64,000 nucleotides of DNA from Bacillus sp. MM2020_1 (GTDB lineage Bacteria > Bacillota > Bacilli > Bacillales > Cytobacillaceae), in the NCBI GenBank assembly GCA_011250595.1, contig JAANMP010000008.1:1-64000 (forward strand), given 5' to 3'. Within the stretch, counting starts at the first letter, position 1. Each line of letters begins with the position of its first letter. The notes beneath the pieces were generated by a model, which had not been told where the DNA came from, ran no database searches, and worked only from the letters and a program-made list of their open reading frames with translations. Positions 22,392 through 32,343 of this stretch are shown one piece after another. The translations under genes were made by a program, and so were the position numbers.

Positions 22392-22934
22392 TTATAGCTC
22401 TTCAACAATAATGTTATGGTTCGTATACACACATATTTCAGCTGCTATTTCTAAAGAAGCTTTCGCAATTTCCTTGGCAGTTAAGTGGTCTCCAGAATAT
22501 TTCTTTAAAGCACGTCCTGCGGATAATGCATAGTTTCCACCTGAACCAATCGCAAGAATCCCATCGTCAGGTTCGATGACTTCACCCGTTCCTGATACAA
22601 GCAGCAAATATTCATGATTCATAACAATAAGCATCGCTTCAAGCTTTCGGAGCACTTTATCACTTCTCCACTCTTTGGCAAGCTCTACAGCAGCTCTTTG
22701 AAGGTTACCGTTAAATTCTTCTAATTTCCCCTCGAACAGTTCGAAAAGAGTAAACGCATCCGCAACAGAACCAGCAAAACCGGCTAATACCTTTCCATTA
22801 AATATCTTTCTTACTTTTCTTGCTGTGTGCTTCATCACTACCGCATTACCAAATGTCACTTGTCCATCACCAGACATTGAATATTCACCATTATGATGGA
22901 TTGCAAAAATTGTTGTTGCATGAAATTGGTTCAT
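22392..22934 (-). CDS. hslV: HslV (ClpQ/CodW) peptidase
   Basis: The proteolytic dodecamer of HslVU, from the N-terminal nucleophile family. I chose the ATG at 22932-22934, preceded by AAAGGGAGG; the open frame runs further to a GTG at 22970 that has no site. The protein begins [10 protein letters not shown]; the TTIF segment (Thr7, Thr8) aligns with Thr1 of classical HslV, and SGDGQVTFG follows. B. subtilis CodW uses an N-terminal Ser that is absent here. The length is 180 residues. It sits just downstream of the xerC remnant. Confidence 0.96.
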   Translation of the reverse strand: MNQFHATTIFAIHHNGEYSMSGDGQVTFGNAVVMKHTARKVRKIFNGKVLAGFAGSVADAFTLFELFEGKLEEFNGNLQRAAVELAKEWRSDKVLRKLEAMLIVMNHEYLLLVSGTGEVIEPDDGILAIGSGGNYALSAGRALKKYSGDHLTAKEIAKASLEIAAEICVYTNHNIIVEEL

Positions 22935-22966
22935 TAAGATGAGCCTCCCTTTGGAGTGATATATAT

Positions 22967-23140
22967 TCACATTTCCTCGCAGATAAAGTATGTAACCTGT
23001 GAAAGTACCTTTTACATGAAAGTTTATAAAGAAATTTTACTGATATCATGTTGATAATGTTCAATAGTTTATTTTGAGTAATTAATTCCTATTTGTAAAT
23101 ACTCAATAGTTAATTTTAAAAAAACATTCACATTTGTCAT
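22967..23140 (-). pseudogene. xerC: 5' remnant of tyrosine recombinase gene xerC (codV)
   Basis: The minus strand still carries GAGGTGA (23147-23152) and an ATG (23138-23140) at the usual position after trmFO. The reading frame gives MTNVNVFLKLTIEYLQIGIN and then YSK, a TAA stop (23069-23071), TIEHYQHDIS and further codons, interrupted by stops at 23024-23026 and 23012-23014 and closed at 22967-22969. The sequence up to the third stop matches the start of Bacillus XerC/CodV (-NVK-FLKLF-EYLQI-KNYS-YTI-). Only about 58 of roughly 300 codons remain; the catalytic domain with its Arg-His-Arg-Tyr residues is deleted. Gene order trmFO-xerC-hslV-hslU-codY is the ancestral one, so this is decay in place. 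Confidence 0.88.
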
Positions 23141-23152
23141 AATATTCACCTC

Positions 23153-23193
23153 GCAAGGGCTACTAAATCGTAACATACTTCCAATGCCCTTGC
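23153..23193 (-). repeat. Inverted repeat between trmFO and the xerC remnant
   Basis: Two 8-base arms (23153-23160 and 23186-23193) are perfect inverted copies separated by 25 bases. They lie just after the trmFO stop codon and just before the ribosome-binding site of the xerC remnant. There is no U run, so this is not a standard terminator. Confidence 0.6.
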
Positions 23194-23201
23194 AATAAAC
23201 T

Positions 23202-24509
23202 TTACAAAACTTTCACAAAGTTCTGAATTGTTTCTAGCGCTCTATTTGCATGTTCTAAATTTCTTTCTTGCTTTCCTTTAATTCTTACCGGCAGCTCCGG
23301 AAATAAACCAAAGTTTGCATTCATTGGTTGAAAATTTTTAGCGTTTGTAGTTGTAATATAGCGGGCCATGCTTCCAATCGCTGTCTCTGCAGGAAATTCA
23401 AGCGGCTCACTTCCTTGTATTAAACGTGCTGCATTTATACCAGCGACTAATCCGCTAGCAGCAGATTCTACGTAACCTTCTACACCAGTCATCTGACCGG
23501 CAAAAAACAAATTTTCTCGATTACGGAATTGATATGTTGCATTTAACACCTTGGGAGAATTGATAAACGTATTACGGTGCATGACACCATAACGGATAAT
23601 TTCTGCATTTTCTAGCCCAGGTATTAATTGTATTACTTCTTTTTGAGCACCCCACTTTAAATGTGTCTGAAAACCGACAATATTAAAAAGAGTTCCAGCC
23701 GCATCGTCTTGACGAAGTTGTACAACAGCAAATGGTCTTTTTCCTGTTTTCGGGTCCTCTAATCCAACTGGCTTTAACGGTCCGAAAAGCATGGTTTTCT
23801 TTCCCCGTGATGCCATCACTTCAATTGGCATGCACCCTTCAAAAAAGACTTCTTTTTCAAATTCCTTTACTGGGACTGTTTCAGCAGATATCAGTCCATC
23901 ATAAAAACGATTAAACTCTTCTTCAGTCATCGGGCAGTTTAGATAAGCTGCTTCCCCTTTATCATAACGGGATTTTAAATAAACTTTATCCATATCAATG
24001 CTATCTTTTTCTAGAATTGGTGCCGCAGCATCGTAAAAATAAAGGTAATCCTCACCTGTCAAACCCTTGAGCTGTTCTGAAAGATCCGGGCTTGTCAGTG
24101 GCCCTGTTGCAATTACAGTTGTTCCCTCAGGAATTTCAGTTACCTCTTCATTTATGACCGTAACATTTTCATGATTTTTAACCAAGTCTGTTACTTTCGC
24201 AGCAAACTCATGGCGATCAACCGCTAACGCACCCCCAGCAGGAACAGAACAGGCATCCGCTGCAGCAATAATAACAGAATCAAGCTTTCGCATTTCTTCC
24301 TTTAACACGCCTACTGCATTCGTTAATGTATTTGCCCGTAAAGAATTACTGCAAACCAATTCGGCAAATTTATCTGTATGATGTGCAGGTGTTTGTCTCA
24401 CCGGTCTCATCTCATATAAGCGTACCTTGACTCCGCGCTTGGCAATCTGCCATGCTGCTTCACTTCCTGCCAATCCAGCACCGATAACATTTATAGTTGT
24501 GTCTTTCAT
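23202..24509 (-). CDS. trmFO: Folate/FAD-dependent tRNA m5U54 methyltransferase TrmFO
   Basis: Methylates U54 in the tRNA T-loop using methylenetetrahydrofolate and FADH2. The N-terminal FAD-binding motif is [19 protein letters not shown] (residues 9-27 region), and the [12 protein letters not shown] segment and [17 protein letters not shown] motif (C-terminal) are typical of the GidA-like family. The length is 435 residues. In older annotations it is named gid. It lies upstream of the xerC remnant and downstream of topA. Confidence 0.97.
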   Translation of the reverse strand: MKDTTINVIGAGLAGSEAAWQIAKRGVKVRLYEMRPVRQTPAHHTDKFAELVCSNSLRANTLTNAVGVLKEEMRKLDSVIIAAADACSVPAGGALAVDRHEFAAKVTDLVKNHENVTVINEEVTEIPEGTTVIATGPLTSPDLSEQLKGLTGEDYLYFYDAAAPILEKDSIDMDKVYLKSRYDKGEAAYLNCPMTEEEFNRFYDGLISAETVPVKEFEKEVFFEGCMPIEVMASRGKKTMLFGPLKPVGLEDPKTGKRPFAVVQLRQDDAAGTLFNIVGFQTHLKWGAQKEVIQLIPGLENAEIIRYGVMHRNTFINSPKVLNATYQFRNRENLFFAGQMTGVEGYVESAASGLVAGINAARLIQGSEPLEFPAETAIGSMARYITTTNAKNFQPMNANFGLFPELPVRIKGKQERNLEHANRALETIQNFVKVL

Positions 24510-24672
24510 TTAGTAACCTCCTTATTTTAACCTTTGTATTATCTACATCAAGGGATGTGTACGTACCTATCAATACTCTTCCCACATTTAAGTCCATCTT
24601 GCATTGTACTATACGAATAAGAAAGAAAAAAGTTTTAAGTATTTCGGAAAGGATTTATTAAGAGTTGTTTTG

Positions 24673-24703
24673 CAAAATGAAAAGAGTGGACTTTGTCCAC
24701 TCT
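24673..24703 (-). terminator. Terminator after topA
   Basis: A 9-bp perfect stem (24683-24691 with 24695-24703), 3-base loop and following U-rich run lie directly after the topA stop codon at 24708. Confidence 0.85.
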
Positions 24704-24707
24704 CCCC

Positions 24708-26786
24708 TTAACTTTGCGGTTCTTCCTTGTAATCACACTTAACACATTGAACTTGAACACCTTTTTTTAATTTCTTTTCTACGAGCAGCCCCTCACACTT
24801 AGGGCATTCCCTTGGCAGTGGTTTATCCCACGAGATAAATTCACATTCAGGATATTTGGTACACCCGTAAAACAGTCGCTTCTTCTTGCTTTTTCGCTCA
24901 ATAATTTGACCCTCTTTACAGCTTGGGCAGGTAACACCGATTTCTTTAACAATTGGTTTAGTATTCCGGCAATCGGGGAAATTGCTGCATGCCATAAATT
25001 TACCATATCGACCCATTTTAAAGACCATTGGGTGCCCGCAATTCTCACAATCTTCACCCGCTGGCTCATCTTTAATTTCAACAAATTGCATTTCTTCTTC
25101 TGCTTTTTTTAAATGAATATCAAAGTCTTGATAAAACTCATCGATAATATGGACCCAGGGAACTTTTCCATCCTCGATATTATCTAAACCTTGTTCCATC
25201 TTCGCTGTAAATTCGACATCTACTATATCTGGGAAAAACTCTAAAATTAACTCATCGATAATTTCACCAAGTTCGGATGGAACAAATCTTTTATTATCGA
25301 GCGATACATAGCCCCGTTTTTGTATCGTATCAAGGGTAGGTGCGTAAGTTGACGGACGGCCAATCCCCAGCTCCTCTAGCGTCTTAACCAGCCTTGCCTC
25401 TGTATACCTTGGCGGCGGCTGCGTGAAATGCTGCTTCGGCTCGATGTCCTTCTTAAACACTTCATCTCCTTCTTTAAGGGCTGGAAGCATTTTGTCCTTT
25501 TCATCTACCTGGTCATCTGACCCTTCAACGTAAAGTTTCATAAAGCCGGGAAACTTAATTTTTGAACCATTGGCACGGAATAGAATGTTGCCATTTTGTA
25601 AATCTACACTCATTGTATCCATGACAGCCTGAGCCATTTGACTAGCTAAAAACCGATCCCAGATTAATTTATATAAGCGGAATTGGTCTCTCGATAAAAA
25701 TGACTTTAGACTATTAGGATCCCTTAAAGTACTAGTTGGACGAATCGCTTCATGGGCATCTTGAGCATTTGCCTGCTTTTTCTCTTTTCTTTGTTCCTCT
25801 TTTAAATAATCTTTCCCATATTCAGAGGAGATGTAATTAGCCGCTTCCGTTTGAGCAACTTCAGAAATTCTTGTAGAATCCGTTCTCATATAGGTAATGA
25901 GACCAACCGTTCCCTCTTTGCCAAGCTCAATTCCTTCATAAAGCTGCTGTGCCAGCATCATCGTTTTCTTTGCTCGGAAATTTAGTTTTCTGGCTGCTTC
26001 TTGTTGCAAGGAAGAGGTAATAAAGGGCGGTGCCGGATTTCTCTTTCGTTCCTTTTTGGTAACAGATACAACTTTGAATTTATTTTCATTCATTTGCTTT
26101 AAAATCGTTTGGACATCTTGTTCAGATTTTAATTCAAATTTTTCCTTGTCTGCTAATGAAAAATATTGGGCGCTAAAATGATCTTTCCCCTTCAAAAATT
26201 CCCCATCTATCGTCCAGTATTCTTCTGGGACAAAGGCTTTAATTTCATTTTCTCTATCAATAATTAAACGAACAGCAACAGATTGGACCCGACCTGCACT
26301 TAACCCTTTCTTGACCTTTTTCCAGAGCAAAGGGCTGATATTATAACCAACAAGTCTGTCAAGGATTCTACGAGCTTGCTGAGCATCCACCAAATCCATA
26401 TTGATTGGACGAGGATGTTTAAATGACTCTTTTATTGCATCCTTTGTGATTTCATTAAAAACGACACGGCAATCTGAATTAATATCAACAGATAAACTAT
26501 GGGCTAAATGCCAAGCAATTGCTTCCCCTTCGCGATCCGGGTCAGCTGCGAGATAGATTTTTTTTGCTTTTTTTGCTGCTGTTTTTAATTCCTTTAATAC
26601 AGGGCCTTTTCCGCGAATGGTAATATATTTTGGTTCATAACTATTTTCTACATTGACCCCCATTTGGCTTCGTGGCAAATCGCGAATATGTCCCATCGAT
26701 GCTTTAACTTTATATTTATTCCCTAAATATCGTTCAATCGTTTTTGCTTTTGCAGGTGATTCAACGATTACAAGAAAATCTGCCAT
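24708..26786 (-). CDS. topA: DNA topoisomerase I
   Basis: Relaxes negative supercoils by a 5'-phosphotyrosine intermediate. The TOPRIM domain ([15 protein letters not shown] at 4-18; [13 protein letters not shown] at 81-93) is followed by the catalytic motif [12 protein letters not shown] with Tyr299. The C-terminus carries three Cys4 zinc fingers (CENC..., CPSC..., CPKC...; about 590-690). At 692 residues it matches B. subtilis. It has its own upstream promoter and terminator and lies between dprA and trmFO. Confidence 0.98.
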   Translation of the reverse strand: MADFLVIVESPAKAKTIERYLGNKYKVKASMGHIRDLPRSQMGVNVENSYEPKYITIRGKGPVLKELKTAAKKAKKIYLAADPDREGEAIAWHLAHSLSVDINSDCRVVFNEITKDAIKESFKHPRPINMDLVDAQQARRILDRLVGYNISPLLWKKVKKGLSAGRVQSVAVRLIIDRENEIKAFVPEEYWTIDGEFLKGKDHFSAQYFSLADKEKFELKSEQDVQTILKQMNENKFKVVSVTKKERKRNPAPPFITSSLQQEAARKLNFRAKKTMMLAQQLYEGIELGKEGTVGLITYMRTDSTRISEVAQTEAANYISSEYGKDYLKEEQRKEKKQANAQDAHEAIRPTSTLRDPNSLKSFLSRDQFRLYKLIWDRFLASQMAQAVMDTMSVDLQNGNILFRANGSKIKFPGFMKLYVEGSDDQVDEKDKMLPALKEGDEVFKKDIEPKQHFTQPPPRYTEARLVKTLEELGIGRPSTYAPTLDTIQKRGYVSLDNKRFVPSELGEIIDELILEFFPDIVDVEFTAKMEQGLDNIEDGKVPWVHIIDEFYQDFDIHLKKAEEEMQFVEIKDEPAGEDCENCGHPMVFKMGRYGKFMACSNFPDCRNTKPIVKEIGVTCPSCKEGQIIERKSKKKRLFYGCTKYPECEFISWDKPLPRECPKCEGLLVEKKLKKGVQVQCVKCDYKEEPQS

Positions 26787-27130
26787 TTAAAAATCCTCCT
26801 TAAGAGGGAAAGTGTAGAAGTGCCCCGAATCTAGCAAATGTCTGTTTCTAAGAAGCTTTTCATTTGTGAAGCTTTCCTAATTTCAGTTTTACCTAATTTG
26901 ACCGGAGAAAATACTTTACAAAACTGCCCTATCCCAAGTTTTTCATTATATATTAATTTATATATTATTTATTCTATTTCCTAATATTCTTTTTTTCGAA
27001 CATCTGTTGGAAAATGTATAACAAATTAGAAAATAATGCAACCTTTTTTAGGTAAATTCTCCATTAATTCATAAAAACCTTTAAAATTCACAACTTTTTT
27101 AAGCAAATTTTCTTTAGATAACTTAGAGTC
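26787..27130. other. Intergenic region between topA and dprA
   Basis: A 344-base AT-rich gap. It holds the candidate topA promoter at 27015-27041 and otherwise no recognisable gene or strong terminator. B. subtilis has dprA and topA much closer together, so the gap is somewhat expanded, but I see no gene remnant in either strand. Confidence 0.6.
27015..27041 (-). promoter_or_regulatory. Candidate topA promoter
   Basis: An extended -10 TGTTATACA (hexamer 27015-27020) with -35 TTGCAT (27036-27041); the spacer of 15 is short. It is oriented toward topA with a leader of about 220 bases. Confidence 0.5.
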
Positions 27131-28018
27131 TTATCTAATTTCCTCTAAAATATCCTCTGCACTTGTTACAAGTTTAGCACCTTGTTGAATTAATTCATTT
27201 GTGCCGATGGAATATGGATTAAAAATATTCCCAGGTAAGGAAAATACATCTCTACCCTCATTTACTGCAAAATTCGCTGTGATCAGTGATCCGCTTTTTC
27301 GTTTTGCTTCTATTATAAGTGTCCCCTCGGACAAACCGCTAATAATTCGATTTCTGGACGGAAAATGCCATCTAAGCGGCTTTGTATCCGGAGGATATTC
27401 GGAAAGAACTAGCTGGCTTTTCATCATTTCTAAAGCTAAACTCATATTTTCCTTTGGATAGATATGATAGAAACCACCTGCAATCACTGCAATTGTCCTC
27501 CCGCCATTTTTTATCGCATATTCATGGGCAAGGGCATCAATTCCCCTTGCTAACCCACTCACAATGAGAACACCTTTGTCAACTAAACCAGGGAAAATTG
27601 ACCGAATTGCATTTTTCCCATATTGGGTCGCTTGACGTGAACCAACCACCGCAAGTTTTGGGACAGTTTCAAGAAGCGAGAGATCCCCTTTGATAAACAA
27701 CGCCCATGGCGGCTGGTAAATTTCTTTCAATAATGGCGGATATTCCTTATCAATAATAGTAATGACTGTAATTTCGTTTGTTTTATATTGACGAATTTGA
27801 TCACGGATAATGTCAGGATGAAGAGGTATGTTTGAAGGCTTTTCTGAAGGGTTTTTAGTTGCCAGTGGCGGAAACAAGAAGGTTTGCTGTGGAGGTTGCT
27901 TTTGTAACTGATATATATTTCGCAATGTCGGGTCTTTTTTTAAAATTTGCAAAACAGTGTTCCAAGATATATCGGGATAATGCAGCAAGGAAATAAGTCT
28001 TTCTTTGAATTCATCCAT
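27131..28018 (-). CDS. dprA: DNA processing protein DprA (Smf)
   Basis: Loads RecA onto incoming single-stranded DNA during natural transformation. The Rossmann-like core contains the SRQATQYGKNA motif and SGLARGIDALAHEYA (about residues 170-184). An N-terminal helical region precedes it. The 295-residue length is typical for the version without a C-terminal winged-helix extension. It is transcribed between sucD and topA. Confidence 0.95.
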   Translation of the reverse strand: MDEFKERLISLLHYPDISWNTVLQILKKDPTLRNIYQLQKQPPQQTFLFPPLATKNPSEKPSNIPLHPDIIRDQIRQYKTNEITVITIIDKEYPPLLKEIYQPPWALFIKGDLSLLETVPKLAVVGSRQATQYGKNAIRSIFPGLVDKGVLIVSGLARGIDALAHEYAIKNGGRTIAVIAGGFYHIYPKENMSLALEMMKSQLVLSEYPPDTKPLRWHFPSRNRIISGLSEGTLIIEAKRKSGSLITANFAVNEGRDVFSLPGNIFNPYSIGTNELIQQGAKLVTSAEDILEEIR

Positions 28019-28045
28019 GTGAATATTTTCCTCCTTAAGATATAG

Positions 28046-28083
28046 AAATAGTATAAATAGCCCCTCAATTATGAGGGACTATT
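28046..28083 (-). terminator. Terminator-like hairpin after sucD
   Basis: A 12-bp stem (28056-28067 with 28072-28083, one wobble pair) with a 4-base loop lies between sucD and dprA. The downstream U run is short (UAUACUAUUUC), so read-through is likely. Confidence 0.65.
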
Positions 28084-28107
28084 CGATATTATCTAGTTGC
28101 ACATTTA

Positions 28108-29010
28108 TTAGTGTGTTTTACACTTTTCGTAAAGACCTTGTTCTTTTAAAACTTCAATTAATGTTTCACCCATTACAGATGGAGTGTCAGCAACTTTAAT
28201 ACCGCATTCGTTCATTACGCGGATTTTTTCATCTGCTGTTCCCTTACCCCCAGAAATAATTGCACCTGCGTGACCCATACGTTTCCCTGGAGGTGCTGTA
28301 CGTCCGCCGATGAAGCCAACAACTGGCTTGGTCATGTTTGCTTTAACCCATTCTGCCGCTTCTTCTTCTGCAGTACCGCCGATTTCACCAATCATGATTA
28401 CCGCATAGGTTTCAGGATCTTCATTAAATGCTTTTAATACATCGATGAAGTTTGTTCCGTTAACAGGGTCGCCACCAATACCAACTGCAGTTGTTTGGCC
28501 AAGTCCGGCTTGAGTTAATTGATGCACCGCTTCGTATGTTAATGTTCCGGAGCGAGATACAACGCCTACATGGCCTTTTGTATGGATATAACCAGGCATG
28601 ATGCCGATTTTACACTCATCAGGAGTAATAACACCTGGGCAATTCGGGCCAACCAAGCGGGTCTTTTTGCCTTCCATATAACGTTTAACTTTAACCATAT
28701 CCAAAACTGGAATATGTTCAGTAATGCAAATAGCAAGATCTAACTCCGCATCAACGGCTTCAATAATTGCATCAGCTGCAAATGGTGCAGGTACGTAAAT
28801 AACGGATGCAGTAGCACCAGTTGTTTCAACAGCATCTTTAACCGTGTTAAAAACAGGTACACCTTCTACTTCCATACCGCCTTTTCCTGGTGAGGTACCG
28901 CCAACAATTTGTGTACCATATTCAAGCATTTGCTTTGTATGAAACAGGGCGGTTGAACCTGTAATCCCTTGAACAATAACCTTTGTATTTTTATTAATAA
29001 AAACGCTCAC
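28108..29010 (-). CDS. sucD: Succinyl-CoA ligase (ADP-forming) alpha subunit
   Basis: Part of the TCA cycle enzyme that interconverts succinyl-CoA and succinate with substrate-level phosphorylation. The CoA-binding Rossmann domain comes first, with the conserved GGTSPGKGG and [11 protein letters not shown] motifs. The phospho-His lies in [10 protein letters not shown] (about residue 247). The length is 300 residues. The start codon is GTG with AAGGGGAAT upstream. It lies 22 bases after sucC. Confidence 0.98.
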   Translation of the reverse strand: MSVFINKNTKVIVQGITGSTALFHTKQMLEYGTQIVGGTSPGKGGMEVEGVPVFNTVKDAVETTGATASVIYVPAPFAADAIIEAVDAELDLAICITEHIPVLDMVKVKRYMEGKKTRLVGPNCPGVITPDECKIGIMPGYIHTKGHVGVVSRSGTLTYEAVHQLTQAGLGQTTAVGIGGDPVNGTNFIDVLKAFNEDPETYAVIMIGEIGGTAEEEAAEWVKANMTKPVVGFIGGRTAPPGKRMGHAGAIISGGKGTADEKIRVMNECGIKVADTPSVMGETLIEVLKEQGLYEKCKTH

Positions 29011-29032
29011 GTTAATTCCCCTTTCTTCGATC

Positions 29033-30193
29033 CTATTTCACTAATGAAACGATTTTTTGTGCGCCATCAGCCATGGATTCAGCAGCAATTATGTCTACGC
29101 TTGACTCTGAAAGAATTTTCTTCCCTAAGTCAACATTAGTTCCTTCTAAGCGAACAACTAGTGGAACACTTAGTCCAACTTGCTTAGCTGCTTCTACTAT
29201 ACCCTCAGCAATAACATCACACTTCATGATTCCACCAAAGATATTGACGAAAATACCTTTTACGTTTGGATCAGAAAGGATAATTTTGAATGCTTCTGTA
29301 ACCTTTTCAGCTGTCGCACCGCCACCAACATCAAGGAAGTTAGCGGGATCTCCGCTGTAATGTTTGATAATATCCATCGTTGACATAGCAAGTCCAGCAC
29401 CGTTTACCATACAGCCAATATTTCCATCTAAAGCAACGTAGCTTAAATCATATTTAGATGCTTCGATCTCCTTTGCATCCTCTTCTTCAAGGTCACGATA
29501 CTCTAAAATGTCCTTCTGACGATAAAGGGCATTTGAGTCAAAGTTCAATTTTGCATCAAGAGCCATTACTTTTCCGTCACCTGTAACTACGAGCGGGTTA
29601 ATTTCCGCAATTGAACAATCTTTTTCGATGTAGGCGTTATACAGGGCTGTCATAAATTTTACGGCCTGATTAATTAATTCTTTTGGAATATTAATATTGA
29701 ACGCAATTCGGCGTGCCTGGAATGGCTGTAATCCGACGACCGGGTCAATTTCTTCTTTAAAAATTTTCTCCGGAGTCTTTTCAGCAACCTCTTCGATTTC
29801 TGTTCCGCCTTCTTCTGACGCCATTAAAACAACACGTGACGTAGCACGGTCTAATACTAAACCAACATAATACTCTTTTTTGATGTCACAACCTTCTTCG
29901 ATAAGGAGGCGCTTGACTTCTTTTCCTTCAGGACCTGTTTGGTGTGTCACAAGTGTTTTACCGAGGATTTCGCTTGCATATGTACGAACCTCATCAAGGT
30001 TTTTCGCAACTTTAACACCACCGGCTTTACCCCGTCCGCCAGCATGGATTTGTGCTTTTACCACACAAACCTGTGTGCCTAGTTCTTTCGCTGCTTCCAC
30101 TGCTTCTTCTACAGTGAATGCTACTTTCCCATTCGGAACTGCTACCCCGTATTTTCTGAGGATCTCTTTCCCTTGATACTCATGGATATTCAT
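29033..30193 (-). CDS. sucC: Succinyl-CoA ligase (ADP-forming) beta subunit
   Basis: The ATP-grasp subunit that binds nucleotide and succinate. Motifs visible are [16 protein letters not shown] (about residues 46-61), EINPLVVT (about 195-202), and the C-terminal [16 protein letters not shown] segment. It is 386 residues. The promoter at 30240-30268 lies directly upstream, with the repeat element beyond it. Confidence 0.98.
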   Translation of the reverse strand: MNIHEYQGKEILRKYGVAVPNGKVAFTVEEAVEAAKELGTQVCVVKAQIHAGGRGKAGGVKVAKNLDEVRTYASEILGKTLVTHQTGPEGKEVKRLLIEEGCDIKKEYYVGLVLDRATSRVVLMASEEGGTEIEEVAEKTPEKIFKEEIDPVVGLQPFQARRIAFNINIPKELINQAVKFMTALYNAYIEKDCSIAEINPLVVTGDGKVMALDAKLNFDSNALYRQKDILEYRDLEEEDAKEIEASKYDLSYVALDGNIGCMVNGAGLAMSTMDIIKHYSGDPANFLDVGGGATAEKVTEAFKIILSDPNVKGIFVNIFGGIMKCDVIAEGIVEAAKQVGLSVPLVVRLEGTNVDLGKKILSESSVDIIAAESMADGAQKIVSLVK

Positions 30194-30239
30194 TTCCCAT
30201 CCTCCTATTCAAACTCTTCTAAAAACTGACTCCGTTTTC

Positions 30240-30268
30240 ATTTTATATAATGACAGATACCTTGTCTA
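30240..30268 (-). promoter_or_regulatory. sucC promoter
   Basis: -35 TAGACA (30263-30268), 17-base spacer, -10 TAAAAT (30240-30245); both hexamers are 5/6 matches. The leader is about 45 bases. Confidence 0.65.
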
Positions 30269-30382
30269 CCATTATGCTAAAAAATTATATACATCTTTAA
30301 AATATTGGGAATAGTCAATCACTAAATTCTAATAAATCAAGGAAATTGACACCTTAATTGGTACAATTTGTTTTCTACAATA

Positions 30383-30405
30383 ATAAAAAAAGCAGGCACT
30401 GCCTG
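30383..30405 (-). terminator. Terminator after rnhB
   Basis: A 5-bp CAGGC/GCCTG stem (30393-30397 with 30401-30405) with a 3-base loop is followed by seven U. It lies 218 bases past rnhB, on the far side of the repeat element at 30450-30583. Confidence 0.7.
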
Positions 30406-30449
30406 ATTTTTAGTATTGGGTTTTAAATATTTAGCTCAGTTAAACTAGC

Positions 30450-30583
30450 CTGCTGACTTCCGCTCTAGGCGCTTCGCTTTCCGCGGGCGGTTCGGGGAGC
30501 CTCCTCGGCGCTAAAGCGCCTGCGGGGTCTCCCCTGCCCCGTCCTCCCGCAGGAGTCTTCGCGCCTTCCGCTCCAATCAACAG
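30450..30583. repeat. GC-rich palindromic repeat element
   Basis: About 134 bases of strikingly GC-rich sequence in a 40% GC genome. It is bounded by imperfect inverted ends (ctgctga near 30450 and tcaacag near 30583), with many internal palindromes (GGCGC/GCGCC, CCCGCAGG/CCTGCGGG). I recall near-identical copies in many Bacillaceae genomes; this is inference until searched. It sits in the rnhB-sucC gap, where B. subtilis has ylqG and ylqH. Confidence 0.7.
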
Positions 30584-30623
30584 GGTGTCATAATCAACAA
30601 TAAGGTTTAACTTTACCAATTAT

Positions 30624-31391
30624 TTATATATAATCCTTGACTGGTGCGAAGCTTTTTCTGTGATAGGAGGTTATGCCATGCTTATGGATCGCCTCGATAT
30701 GTTCTTTTGTTCCGTAACCCATGTTTTGCTGAAATCCATAGACTGGATAGGTTTGTGATATTTCTTTCATCAAATGATCTCTTGCCACTTTTGCGATAAT
30801 CGAGGCAGCTGCGATTGAGATACTTTTGGCATCACCTTTGATAATAGATTCAGAGGGAAACGGAATGTCAAGTTTCATTGCGTCAATAAGCAACAAATCT
30901 GGTTTTGGCTCTAATGAAACAATGGCAGAATACATTGCTTTTTTGGTCGCTTCATAAATATTCATTTCATCAATTTCCTTGGCATGAATCATCGAGATGC
31001 TAAAGGCAATTGCTTCCTTACGAATGATTTCATCGTACTCCAGGCGCTTTTTTTCAGATAGCTTCTTAGAGTCATCTATCCCTTCTAAAAAAAAGTCTTT
31101 TGGTAAAATAACAGCTGCAGCCACTACTGGACCTGCTAGCGGACCTCTTCCCACTTCATCGACACCAGCAATTAATTCATATCCTCTATTGCGCCCTTTA
31201 AGCTCATACGAACTCATTTCAACAAACTTTTCTTTTAACCGTTGATTTTCTGCCAATTTCTTTTTCCATTTATGTACAAGCTGTTGGACACCCTTTCGCT
31301 CATCATGAAGGATGTCCAACAAGAACGAATCATTTTCTTGTACGACGTTTTCTAATTGTCGTTCTATCTCTGCAATGGTTAATAGCTTCAT
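30624..31391 (-). CDS. rnhB: Ribonuclease HII
   Basis: Cuts RNA in RNA-DNA hybrids and at single embedded ribonucleotides. The active-site motif is LIAGVDEVGRGPLAGPVVA (about residues 72-90), with the DDSKKLSEKKR segment and the C-terminal YGTKEHIEAI motif. The N-terminal extension of about 70 residues is usual in Firmicutes. The length is 255 residues. It lies 14 bases after the inserted sdaAA gene, so it is probably cotranscribed with it. Confidence 0.97.
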   Translation of the reverse strand: MKLLTIAEIERQLENVVQENDSFLLDILHDERKGVQQLVHKWKKKLAENQRLKEKFVEMSSYELKGRNRGYELIAGVDEVGRGPLAGPVVAAAVILPKDFFLEGIDDSKKLSEKKRLEYDEIIRKEAIAFSISMIHAKEIDEMNIYEATKKAMYSAIVSLEPKPDLLLIDAMKLDIPFPSESIIKGDAKSISIAAASIIAKVARDHLMKEISQTYPVYGFQQNMGYGTKEHIEAIHKHGITSYHRKSFAPVKDYI

Positions 31392-31405
31392 CTTATCTCC
31401 TATTG

Positions 31406-32311
31406 TTACGATAACACTAAGTCTTTTAGTTTAAAGGTTTTACTTTCGCCAAAGATTTCTTGTTCCAGTCTTCTTCCCGTCGGAGTTGCTGCAAGTCCAC
31501 CCTCTGCCGTTTCCCTTAAGGAAGATGGCATGGATTGGCCAATTAGGAACATCGCATGAATGACCTCATCACAGGGGATTCTGCTTGTAATGCCAGCTAG
31601 TGCCATATCGGCTGCAGTAATGGCATTGGATGCGCCCATTGCATTTCGTTTCACACAAGGAACTTCTACAAGGCCTGCTACAGGGTCACATACCAATCCC
31701 AGCATATTCTTTAGTGTAATTGCCATCGCCTCTGCAGCCTGCTTTGGTGAGCCGCCAGCTAGTTCTACAATTGCAGCGGCTGCCATTCCACTTGCTGAGC
31801 CTACCTCTGCTTGACACCCGCCTGCCGCACCGGAAATGGAGGCATTATTAGCGACAACAAAACCAAACGCTGCTGAGGTAAATAAAAATTCGATCATTTC
31901 TTCTCGGGTTGGATTTAACTTTTCTTTTACTGCAAATAATGTACCAGGTACAACACCTGCTGAACCAGCTGTTGGCGTTGCACAGATTACGCCCATTGCA
32001 GCATTTACTTCATTGGTTGCTACCGCTTTACTGACCGCATCTAATAAAATAGTCCCGCCTAGTGCCTTGCCGCTTTTAATATAGTTTTGGAGCAGAACAG
32101 CGTCTCCACCGGTTAGGCCTGTATGGGAATGCACGCCATTTAGACCTCTTTCCACTGCTTGTTCCATGATTGTTAAATTTTTATCCATTTTTCCAATTAC
32201 TTCTTCTCTACTAAGACCTGAAACTTCTATTTCTTGACGAATCATGATTTCAGCTATTTTTACTTGATTGCTTTCTGCAAGTTGTACAAGTTCTGCTACA
32301 TTTCGAAACAT
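31406..32311 (-). CDS. sdaAA: L-serine ammonia-lyase alpha subunit (second copy)
   Basis: Catalyses serine to pyruvate plus ammonia as an SdaAA-SdaAB heterodimer with a [4Fe-4S] cluster. The cluster cysteines lie in VICATPTAGSAGVVPG, SGAAGGCQAEVGS and VCDPVAGLVEVPC. I chose the ATG at 32309-32311 with GGGGGGAAT upstream; the frame reaches a TTG at 32338 that precedes that site. The protein is 301 residues and clearly paralogous to the copy at 51926-52822. Its C-terminus is slightly extended (KTFKLKDLVLS). It belongs to the inserted sda block. Confidence 0.95.
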   Translation of the reverse strand: MFRNVAELVQLAESNQVKIAEIMIRQEIEVSGLSREEVIGKMDKNLTIMEQAVERGLNGVHSHTGLTGGDAVLLQNYIKSGKALGGTILLDAVSKAVATNEVNAAMGVICATPTAGSAGVVPGTLFAVKEKLNPTREEMIEFLFTSAAFGFVVANNASISGAAGGCQAEVGSASGMAAAAIVELAGGSPKQAAEAMAITLKNMLGLVCDPVAGLVEVPCVKRNAMGASNAITAADMALAGITSRIPCDEVIHAMFLIGQSMPSSLRETAEGGLAATPTGRRLEQEIFGESKTFKLKDLVLS

Positions 32312-32343
32312 GAATATTCCCCCCTGATGTGTGCTCAATTTAC

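Noticed and set aside
22935..22970. N-terminal extension of HslV up to a GTG at 22970
   Set aside because: The AAAGGGAGG site lies between that GTG and the ATG at 22934, and the family begins at the shorter form.
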